Below the pieces are notes generated by a model that was not told the origin of the DNA, did no database searches, and saw only the letters and a list, made by a program, of their open reading frames with translations. This document shows, in pieces, positions 1-6,467 of a stretch of DNA of 23,849 nt. Position numbers and translations under genes: made by a program. Within the stretch, counting starts at the first letter, position 1; the number at the start of each line of letters is the position of its first letter. The stretch lies in NCBI GenBank assembly GCA_035513275.1, contig DATKCJ010000004.1, positions 1-23,849 on the forward strand. Reading direction: 5' to 3'. Origin of the DNA: DATKCJ01 sp035513275. Lineage in GTDB: Bacteria > Verrucomicrobiota > Verrucomicrobiia > Opitutales > Opitutaceae.

Positions 1-2
1 GG

Positions 3-2378
3 GGCGGCATGACAATCGACGCGGCAGTCAGCCGGACACTCAACGCGTTCAGTTCCTACACACTCGACGTCTCCCTGAAGGGCTCGACGATCAGTGTGTC
101 GATCGATGGAGCGGCCGCGCTCGGATTCGTCTACAACGCACCGCTCGTCGACGGCCAGGCGGGCATCTTCGCGAAGGGCACGGCGGCGCAGTTCGATTCC
201 TACCAGCTCAAGACCGACGACGGCAGCGCGGGCGCGAATATCTCGGCACCGACTGCTGCGAACGATTCTGTCTCTGGTACCGAGGACACTCCGTTCGTCA
301 TCACGGAGACGCAGCTCCTCGCCAACGATACGGATCCGAACGGGCTGCTCCTCTCCGTGACAGGAGTCAGCCAGCCGGCAAACGGCACACTCACTGCGAC
401 CACCGGCGGCTGGACGTTCACGCCGAACGCGAACTGGAACGGCACGACCTCGTTTACCTACTCGATCACCAACACCGAGGGCGGCGTGGCAACGGGCAAC
501 GTCACAATCACCGTGGCCCCAGTCAACGACGCGCCGGTCGCGGGCGACGACTCGGTCAGCGCCAATCAGGACACGCCGGTTAACATCACCGCCGCGCAGT
601 TGCTCGCCAATGACAGCGACCTCGACGGCGACACGCTCTCGATCACGGCGGTCACCCAGCCGTCGAACGGCACGCTGGTCGCGATCGCCGGCGGATGGAC
701 GTTCACGCCGACCGCAGGCTTCTACGGCACGACAACATTCACCTACACCGCGAGCGACGGAAAGGGCGGCACGGCCATGGGCACCGTCTCGATCAACGTG
801 GCAAAGGCGAACAACGCGCCGGTCGCGAACGCCGACTCAGTGACGACCGCGGAAGACACGCCTGTCGCAATCACGCGCGCTCAGCTCGTGAACAACGATG
901 TGGATCCAGACGGCGACACGCTCACGGTCACAGGCGTCAGTGCATTGAGCAGCGGCACACTGACGGCGAACGCGGAAGGCTGGCTCTTCACACCAGCCGC
1001 GAACTTCCACGGCACCGTCACGTTTACCTACACTCTAAGTGACGGAAATGGAGGCACTGCCACGGCGACCGTCACGATCACGGTGACACCGGTCAACGAC
1101 GCACCGGTCGCGGGCAACGACGCTTTCTCCACGAATCAGAATTCTCCACTCGCAATCCCCTATGCGTTGGTGCTGGCGAATGACAGCGACGTCGACGGCG
1201 ACGCGCTGTCAATCGCCGGCTTCTCCCTGCCGGCGAACGGCACGCTCACACAAGGCGCCGATGGCTGGACGTTCACGCCGAATGCAGGCTTCTTCGGCAA
1301 CACGTCGTTCACCTATACCGTCAGCGACGGCAAGGGCGGCACCGCGATCGGCACGGTGAGCATTACAGTCAACCCGGCCACCACCTCGGCGACGTACAAC
1401 GGCGCTGGCGGCTCGATCAAGGACTTCGGCACCACGACATTCAATCTGTCGGTCGCGGACGCTCATTTGCTCCTGAGTCTGACCGTGCAGGTGAACATCA
1501 CGCACCCTGCGAAGTCCGAGCTCACGGTCACGTTGATCGCTCCGGACGGCACGCGAGTGCTGCTCACTGTTGCCGCTAACGGCTCGGCGACGGGGAATCT
1601 CGGCATCCTCGCCGGCAAGTCGCTCAACGGCCTCTGGAAACTCGAGATCAAGGACGGCAAGAAGAAGAACACCGGCACGCTGAACAGTTGGTCGATCACC
1701 GCGACATGGGGCGCCGCGCTGCACGCCGCGGATGCCGCCTCGGCTGATATCGCGGCCGCCAGTGTCTCGTCGTTCGATGTCTCGTCGACGGCTCGCACGG
1801 TGCTCGACCTGTGGTCGACTTCGGGCGCGTTGAGCGCCGATCAATTCGCACGTTTGCAGTCGGTCGAGTTTGAGATCGTCGACCTGCCTGGCTCGATGCT
1901 CGGCTTTGCGACGTGGGAGAAGATTTCGATCGATGTGAACGCCGCCGGTTTCGGCTGGTTCGTGGACGCAGCGCCGTCATTTGACACTTCGCTCGGCTCC
2001 ACCGCGGTGATCGGCATGGACCTTCTCTCCGTAATCGGCCACGAGCTTGGTCACCTGCTCGGTGAAATCCACAGCGACGGCTTGATGGGCGAGATGCTCG
2101 ACGCAGGCATGCGGACATTCTCGCTCTCCGATTCCGACCACGCGACCGGCCACTCAACGGGGACGGGTGACTCCTTCAACGTCGCCGATGTCTCATCGAC
2201 GCTGCGACGTCTAGACAGTCTTTCGTTCGACGGATGGATAGGGGGATCGAATTCGCTCGGATCCGGCCTCACGCTGAACACGGGAGTCTCGTTGCTCGGC
2301 TCGTTCAGGTCACTCGGCTTCGGTCGCGTTTCCGGATTCTCGATCTTCGACGAGGACGGCGACGAAGCGTTGGGTTGA
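3..2378 (+). CDS. Large exported tandem-95 repeat protein with P-domain-like module and metzincin-type motif (5' end outside window)
   Basis: The frame is open back to the window edge, so the ATG at 9 is probably internal. Residues below count from it. Residues 1-70 look like the end of a LamG/concanavalin-like beta-sandwich. Four cadherin-like modules follow, opening at 78, 173, 268 and 363, an exact 95-residue period, each with an (N)DAPVA..D start, an LLANDxDxDGD calcium-type motif and a GGWTFTP..F.G..SFTYT core. Residues about 460-570 resemble a proprotein-convertase P-domain (ITHPAKSELTVTLIAPDGT ... GLWKLEIKD). The C-terminal part carries H678-E-L-G-H682-L-L-G-E-I-H688, the HExxHxxGxxH zinc signature of metzincins, with Met693 or Met696 as possible Met-turn. 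Likely a secreted or surface adhesin, possibly proteolytic. Whether the protease part is active is uncertain, because the domain before the motif is short and ordinary matrixin landmarks are not obvious. No sorting or anchor signal is seen at the C-terminus. Confidence 0.85.
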   Translation, partial: GGMTIDAAVSRTLNAFSSYTLDVSLKGSTISVSIDGAAALGFVYNAPLVDGQAGIFAKGTAAQFDSYQLKTDDGSAGANISAPTAANDSVSGTEDTPFVITETQLLANDTDPNGLLLSVTGVSQPANGTLTATTGGWTFTPNANWNGTTSFTYSITNTEGGVATGNVTITVAPVNDAPVAGDDSVSANQDTPVNITAAQLLANDSDLDGDTLSITAVTQPSNGTLVAIAGGWTFTPTAGFYGTTTFTYTASDGKGGTAMGTVSINVAKANNAPVANADSVTTAEDTPVAITRAQLVNNDVDPDGDTLTVTGVSALSSGTLTANAEGWLFTPAANFHGTVTFTYTLSDGNGGTATATVTITVTPVNDAPVAGNDAFSTNQNSPLAIPYALVLANDSDVDGDALSIAGFSLPANGTLTQGADGWTFTPNAGFFGNTSFTYTVSDGKGGTAIGTVSITVNPATTSATYNGAGGSIKDFGTTTFNLSVADAHLLLSLTVQVNITHPAKSELTVTLIAPDGTRVLLTVAANGSATGNLGILAGKSLNGLWKLEIKDGKKKNTGTLNSWSITATWGAALHAADAASADIAAASVSSFDVSSTARTVLDLWSTSGALSADQFARLQSVEFEIVDLPGSMLGFATWEKISIDVNAAGFGWFVDAAPSFDTSLGSTAVIGMDLLSVIGHELGHLLGEIHSDGLMGEMLDAGMRTFSLSDSDHATGHSTGTGDSFNVADVSSTLRRLDSLSFDGWIGGSNSLGSGLTLNTGVSLLGSFRSLGFGRVSGFSIFDEDGDEALG

Positions 2379-2387
2379 TGTTCCGGG

Positions 2388-2445
2388 GTAGCGCAGGTCT
2401 TCGACCTGCGAAGGAGGCCGAAGGCAGGTCAAAGACCTGCCCTAC
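2388..2445. repeat. Bipartite palindromic element, GGCAGGTC subfamily, complete
   Basis: Begins 9 bases after the stop codon of the large exoprotein. Left hairpin GCAGGTC-ttc-GACCTGC (2393-2409), right hairpin GGCAGGTC-aaa-GACCTGCC (2423-2441). The outer ends GTAG and CTAC are inverted copies. The left loop is T-rich and the right loop is AAA, so the element is two inverted copies of one stem-loop unit. Confidence 0.85.
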
Positions 2446-2595
2446 TGTGGTAACCTACTTTCCTCGCTGCCTCTGCGCCCTCGAACGTTTGATTTGCGCA
2501 ATCTCACCGCACGCATAGCTTCCTTCTCACCCCAATCGGGAGCGCGGCCGGATTCACCGACTGCCCCGAGAGACACCCCAGGAGTATTGCCATCC

Positions 2596-3126
2596 ATGAA
2601 AATGCTACGTGCCACAGTGCTAGCGTTAGGTTCGTGCGCGCTTGCCGCCACCCTGTTTGCCCCCGCCTACATCAAGTTCGATGGCGTCGACGGTGAGAGC
2701 AGCGCCAAGGGCCACGAGAAGTGGATCGAGCTCCAATCGTTCAGCACCGCTGACGCGCAAGCTGCGGTGAGGGATGCCGGCAGTGGTCAGGCCTCCGGCA
2801 AACGCGACGCAGCGACCGGCATGGCCACCGGCAAGCGCCAGCACAAGCCATTCGTCTTCACCAAGACGGTCGACAAATCGAGCCCGAAGCTCGCCGAGGC
2901 GGCTGCGAAGGGAAAAGTTTTCAAGACGGTCGAGATCGGAGAAGCAAACGGATCTTACATCCTCACGGACGTCGTCATATCGAGCGTTCAGCCGAGCAGC
3001 GGTGGCGACCGGCCGATGGAGTCACTTTCGCTCAACTACACGAAGATCGAGTGGGTGGCGAAGAAGGGAAAATCCGAGGTGGCGACCGAGCGCGCGAAGG
3101 CGCCCACGCCCGTGCGCGCACCGTAG
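2596..3126 (+). CDS. Exported Hcp-like protein (T6SS_HCP-type fold), copy 1
   Basis: 176 residues if started at 2596. That ATG has AGGAG 11 bases upstream and opens a signal peptide (MKMLRATVLALGSCALAATLFAPA); the earlier in-frame ATG at 2494 would bury it. The mature part starts YIKFDGVDGES and carries FTKTVDKSSPKLAEAA, then YILTDVVISSVQ...GGDRPMESLSLNYTKIEW. These match the order of landmarks in the Hcp family (KFDGIxGES, FxKxxDKxSPxL, DRPxExxxLNFxKI). Classical Hcp is a cytoplasmic ring protein forming the type VI secretion tube and has no signal peptide, so this version should act outside the inner membrane. No T6SS genes are in the window. A paralogue is at 5309-5833. Its function is unknown; an Hcp-fold periplasmic or secreted protein is the safest name. 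Confidence 0.75.
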   Translation: MKMLRATVLALGSCALAATLFAPAYIKFDGVDGESSAKGHEKWIELQSFSTADAQAAVRDAGSGQASGKRDAATGMATGKRQHKPFVFTKTVDKSSPKLAEAAAKGKVFKTVEIGEANGSYILTDVVISSVQPSSGGDRPMESLSLNYTKIEWVAKKGKSEVATERAKAPTPVRAP

Positions 3127-3213
3127 TCTCCTGCAATCAGTCGATCGTGTTTGACTCGGGTGCGCCGCCGGCCGGCTTGCCTCGCCGAATCCTTGGCTGC
3201 GCGAGATGACGGG

Positions 3214-3240
3214 GGGCCCGCAACCGTGGACGGGCCGGTT
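3214..3240 (+). terminator. Possible hairpin terminator after the first Hcp-like gene
   Basis: GGCCCG and CGGGCC (arms ending at 3220 and 3236) pair around a 10-base loop and are followed by GGTTTT. The T run is short, so termination is only a possibility. Confidence 0.3.
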
Positions 3241-3248
3241 TTGGATCG

Positions 3249-3312
3249 CTGCAGGCCGCGTGCTCTCACGCGGCGCTTACCTGACGCCCGATGAGGGCAC
3301 CGGGCCTACAAC
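3249..3312. repeat. Decayed bipartite palindromic element, GCCGCGTG subfamily
   Basis: A perfect hairpin GCCGCGTG-ctct-CACGCGGC (3255-3274) is followed by an imperfect second half (GCCCGATGAGGGC, then CGGGC) ending in CCTACAA (3305-3311). The left terminus is not recognisable. It resembles 13266-13335, which has the same first core and the same CCTACA end. Confidence 0.55.
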
Positions 3313-3760
3313 TTGCGCCCGGCCTGGCTCGGCGAAGCCTTGGCGAAAGCGGTAGGTCACGCGGAACTCGCCGGGATCGGTAGCCCAACTGTGAACGTTT
3401 TCTTCTAGCCGCGGCGACCCACGCTTGGGCTGGTTAGGACTGTCGAATCCACCTGCAAGCGGTTTGACCTAAACGGGTTGGATGCAATGGAACGCGTGCA
3501 GAGGCCTCCGTCTGGTCCGCGCGGACGTGCTGTTCAGAAAAGCCGAAAGGGGCCGCTAATAGGGCATACAACAAAATGAACCAGGCCCCGGTGATGTTCT
3601 GGTCTCGCTACGAATCCTGCTCGGCGAATCCCGCTTCTTGCGGACCCGCGCTGGCTGCGAGCACCGCCTTGACGCCCCGGACCTTGAGCGCCGGTCGGAG
3701 TAGTAGAATCTCAACAACCAAAGATTTCCCCGCGCGCGACCATCGCGCCAACTCTACGCC

Positions 3761-4951
3761 ATGAAACGAGTACTGTTTGTCGACGACGAGATGTTCCTGT
3801 TGCAAGCACTGCAGCGGATGCTGAGGCCGATGTGCCTCGAGTGGGAGATGGTGTTTTGCCAGACTGGTGCCGCCGCGCTCGAGGCTTTCGCCGTCAAGTC
3901 ATTCGATGTCGTCGTGACGGACATGAAAATGCCGGGCATGGATGGCGCGACGCTCCTGCGCGCAGTCGCCCGCCTGAACCCGAACACCGTCCGCATCGGA
4001 ATCTCCGGTCAGACCGACCCGCGGCAGATTCCCGGATGCGTCGACATCACCCACCAGTTTCTCACGAAGCCGTGCGCAGCAGTCGACCTCGTCGCCACCG
4101 TCGAGCGGACCTGCAACAAGGAGTGGGCGTCCACGAACGAAGCGCTCGGCAGCCTGTTCGGCCGGCTCAAGAAACTTCCCAGCCTCCCCGCGATCTACAA
4201 CGAGGTCGTCCGCATGCTCGACGACACAGACTGCTCGATCAACGCGGTGGACCTCGCTGTCGCGCGCTACCCGGAGATGCTCTCAAAAGTCGTCGGCGCC
4301 GTGAACTCGGCCTACTTCGGCGCGACGCATGAATACTCCGATCCGCGGGAGCGCTCGGGCTGCACGGGCAACGAGACCATGATGAGCCTCCTGGCCGTCA
4401 GCGCGTTCCTCGAATTTTCCAAGAGCAACATGGAAGGCTTCGACGCCGATCGCCACCGGGCCCACGCAAGTGCCGTCGCCACCCGCGCAAAGGCGATCGC
4501 GCAGTCGGAAGGCGTCGACCGCCGCGCGATCGAGGAGGCGTTGATCGCCGGCCTGCTGCACGATGCGGGACAGTTGATCCTCGCTGCCAATTTCCCCGCA
4601 AAGTTTTCGGAAGCCATCCAGCTCGCCCGCACCGAGTCGATCCCGATGCACGAGGCGGAGAAGAGAATCTTCGGCGTGGACCACGCCGAGATCGCCTCGC
4701 ACCTCCTCGCAGTTTGGGGATTGCCATCGTCGATCGTCGCGGCCGTCTCGCTCCATCACGCGCCGATCGCTCCCGCGGAATTTCAACTCACCCCGTTGGT
4801 GATCGTGCATTTTGCCGACGCCATCGAGAACGAGTCCGGTTCCGTGTTCGGCGAACCCGTGGCGCGCGCCGCCGAGGAACTCCTCGACGACTCACCCTGG
4901 TTCGGGCGCCTCGAGGAATGGCGTCAGCTCGTCGCGCCGGCGGCAGCTTGA
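3761..4951 (+). CDS. Response regulator: receiver domain plus HDOD domain
   Basis: 396 residues. Residues 1-115 form a CheY-like receiver domain: acidic pair D8-D9 (VDDE), phospho-acceptor D54 (VVTDMKMPGM), switch serine S82 (ISG) and K103 (LTKP). From about 136 (LKKLPSLPAIYNEVVRML) to the end is an HDOD domain, with H267-D268 (GLLHDAG) and a HH pair at 332-333; HDOD proteins usually lack a full set of HD-phosphohydrolase metal ligands. It should be a cytoplasmic two-component output protein whose receiver controls protein-protein signalling rather than DNA binding. No histidine kinase lies nearby, so the partner is elsewhere. Flanked by two paralogous exported Hcp-like genes on the same strand, with large gaps, so operon membership is doubtful. 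No clear Shine-Dalgarno; the start is chosen because the receiver domain begins immediately. Confidence 0.9.
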   Translation: MKRVLFVDDEMFLLQALQRMLRPMCLEWEMVFCQTGAAALEAFAVKSFDVVVTDMKMPGMDGATLLRAVARLNPNTVRIGISGQTDPRQIPGCVDITHQFLTKPCAAVDLVATVERTCNKEWASTNEALGSLFGRLKKLPSLPAIYNEVVRMLDDTDCSINAVDLAVARYPEMLSKVVGAVNSAYFGATHEYSDPRERSGCTGNETMMSLLAVSAFLEFSKSNMEGFDADRHRAHASAVATRAKAIAQSEGVDRRAIEEALIAGLLHDAGQLILAANFPAKFSEAIQLARTESIPMHEAEKRIFGVDHAEIASHLLAVWGLPSSIVAAVSLHHAPIAPAEFQLTPLVIVHFADAIENESGSVFGEPVARAAEELLDDSPWFGRLEEWRQLVAPAAA

Positions 4952-5074
4952 GGCGAAATCACTCAGAGGTAGGAGCGCGCTCTCGTCGCGCCGTAGCGCT
5001 CGCGCGAAGGCGGATGCGCGCGATTCCGAGTGGATGCGGCTTCTCGTCGACCCTGAGCCTGTCAATGGGCAGCC

Positions 5075-5104
5075 GTAGGATCACCGGCTGGAAGCCTGTG
5101 CCAC
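5075..5104. repeat. Half palindromic element, CACCGGCT subfamily
   Basis: GTAGG (5075) is followed by CACCGGCT-gga-AGCCTGTG (5082-5100) and CCAC. Seven of eight stem pairs match. From memory, the core ACCGGCTGGAAGCC is frequent in verrucomicrobial and planctomycetal intergenic DNA. Confidence 0.6.
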
Positions 5105-5114
5105 GCTGACTTTC

Positions 5115-5168
5115 TTGTAGGTGGCGCGCTTGACGCGCCACGTTGCGCGACAAGCGCGCAACCTACAA
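5115..5168. repeat. Perfect bipartite palindromic element, GCGCG subfamily
   Basis: The outer ends TTGTAG (5115-5120) and CTACAA (5163-5168) are perfect inverses. Inside are two perfect 8-bp hairpins with 5-base loops: GTGGCGCG-cttga-CGCGCCAC and GTTGCGCG-acaag-CGCGCAAC. This is the cleanest example of the family in the window. Confidence 0.9.
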
Positions 5169-5308
5169 TAGATCCGTCGCCTTCACTTGCCAGCGACAGC
5201 CCGATTCATCGCCACCCGGCCCAGGCCTTGTCATCAGGCACAATCCACGGTAGCCCATTGCCCGCAGGACGCGTGTTGCGTCAGCCTGCCAACAACCCCG
5301 TGCTCCAA

Positions 5309-5833
5309 ATGAAGACCGTGCGATTCACTCTTTCGCTTGTTGCCCTGTCGCTGTTGGCCGGGACGGCATACGCACCGGATTTAGCCGTTTTGCTCGGCGG
5401 CTCGGGCGATTCGGGGGCCAACGCCGCCGAGTCGAAGGACTGGATCGAGATCGAGAGCATCGCGTGGACACCGGGCACGACAAAGGTCGGCGCTGCGCCA
5501 TCGGTCGCGGCTCCCGCGACCGCTCCTGCACCCTCCGGTGACGCCAAGGGAATCGCGCGACGCACTTATGATCCAGTCGTGCTCACGATCCCGGCCGAGG
5601 GAAAGAACGCAGCGAAGCTGAAGAAGGCATTCTCGAAAGGTAGCAAGCTCGGCACGATCCGCCTGCGCGACGGCGAGCGCGTGCTCGTGCTCCACGAGGT
5701 CGTCGTGGCCGACGTGAAGCGCTCGGGCGCCTCGGAAACGATTTCGCTCAATTACACAAAGATCGAGAACGCCAACGTGCCCGACCGCGCGAAAGCCAGG
5801 ATCAAGGCCGGGGAGACGAGCCGGGCGCCGTAG
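5309..5833 (+). CDS. Exported Hcp-like protein, copy 2 (diverged)
   Basis: 174 residues from the ATG at 5309, which opens a signal peptide (MKTVRFTLSLVALSLLAGTAYA). The in-frame ATG at 5228 would add 27 unlikely residues. The layout parallels the 2596 gene: a KDWIEIESIAW strand, an Ala/Pro-rich linker, YDPVVLTIPAEGKNAAKLKKAFSKG (Hcp-like 'DKASPKL' region), then LVLHEVVVADVKRS and SETISLNYTKIEN. Both proteins share SLNYTKIE and a basic tail ending in RAP. The KFDG-type strand at the N-terminus is lost, so family membership rests on the second half and on the paralogue. An exported structural or effector-like role is inferred; nothing shows an enzyme active site. Confidence 0.65.
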   Translation: MKTVRFTLSLVALSLLAGTAYAPDLAVLLGGSGDSGANAAESKDWIEIESIAWTPGTTKVGAAPSVAAPATAPAPSGDAKGIARRTYDPVVLTIPAEGKNAAKLKKAFSKGSKLGTIRLRDGERVLVLHEVVVADVKRSGASETISLNYTKIENANVPDRAKARIKAGETSRAP

Positions 5834-5993
5834 CACGCACTTCCTTCCAAATCGTGCAGGCGCAGTCAGCGGCACCTAGTGCTAATATTTGAGCGGCATT
5901 TCTTAGTTTCCGGCTTTCGCCCGCCGGAACTTCCGATACGCTTCCCCGGTCTTCGCGATTCACCCTCGCGGCCATTCCAACCCCCTGCCACCG

Positions 5994-6467
5994 ATGCCAA
6001 GATACACCCTCGCGGTTAACGGACAGCCACGCACCTTCGAAGCCGCCGCCGACACGCCCTTGCTCTGGGTGCTGCGCGACACGCTCGAACTTGCCGGAAC
6101 GAAATACGGATGCGGCATCGGCCAGTGCGGCACATGCACGATCCATCTCAACGGCGTGCCCATGCGCTCGTGCATGCTCCCGGTCAATGTCGCTGCGGGC
6201 TCCCAGATCACGACGATCGAGGGCCTCTCAGCCGATGGCTCGCATCCGCTGCAACAGGCGTGGATGGAGCACGACGTGCCCCAATGCGGCTACTGCCAGT
6301 CCGGCCAGATCATGGCGGCTGCCGCGCTCCTGCGCGGAAATCCCGACCCGACCGACGAGGACATCGACAACGCGCTCGCGGGCAACCTCTGCCGCTGCGG
6401 CACTTACGTTCGCATCCGCGCCGCGGTGAAAACCGCCGCCGGGAAGATGAAGGAGGTGGTGTCATGA
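5994..6467 (+). CDS. (2Fe-2S)-binding subunit of a xanthine dehydrogenase-family enzyme (IorA-like)
   Basis: 157 residues, the usual size of the small iron-sulfur subunit of molybdenum hydroxylases. The N-terminal plant-type ferredoxin domain has C40, C45, C48 and C60 (GCGIGQCGTCTIHLNG...SC). The C-terminal helical domain holds the second cluster with C98, C101, C133 and C135 (QCGYCQSGQI and NLCRCGTY). It passes electrons from the molybdenum site to an external acceptor. Its stop overlaps the start of the catalytic subunit gene in an ATGA, so the two are translationally coupled. No FAD (CoxM-type) subunit gene follows, which fits the two-subunit isoquinoline 1-oxidoreductase / Tat-exported aldehyde-oxidase type rather than cytoplasmic XdhABC. 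The substrate cannot be read from sequence. Confidence 0.93.
   Translation: MPRYTLAVNGQPRTFEAAADTPLLWVLRDTLELAGTKYGCGIGQCGTCTIHLNGVPMRSCMLPVNVAAGSQITTIEGLSADGSHPLQQAWMEHDVPQCGYCQSGQIMAAAALLRGNPDPTDEDIDNALAGNLCRCGTYVRIRAAVKTAAGKMKEVVS

Larger units (their letters stand above)
3127..3760. other. 634-base intergenic region, no convincing gene
   Basis: Between the first Hcp-like gene and the response regulator. It contains a possible hairpin terminator near 3214-3240 and a decayed palindromic element at 3249-3312. The rest shows no recognisable protein, RNA or mobile element. A 62-codon ORF at 3576-3764 has no ribosome-binding site and no recognisable sequence, and it runs into the next gene. 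Confidence 0.6.
4952..5308. other. 357-base intergenic region holding two palindromic elements
   Basis: Lies between the response regulator and the second Hcp-like gene. It contains CCCTGAGCCTGTC near 5051, a motif similar to one at 19363, a GGCTGGAAGCC-type half element (5075-5104) and a perfect bipartite element (5115-5168). No gene is supported. Confidence 0.6.

Noticed and set aside
2388..2445. CRISPR-like repetition of CAGGTC/GACCTG
   Set aside because: The repeats are inverted and paired, not regularly spaced direct repeats with unique spacers.
3660..3710. Promoter before the response regulator (TTGACG or TTGAGC with TAGAAT)
   Set aside because: The spacers are about 29 or 14 bases, neither acceptable for a sigma-70-type promoter.
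3576..3764. 62-codon ORF before the response regulator
   Set aside because: No ribosome-binding site, no recognisable sequence, and it overlaps the receiver-domain start.
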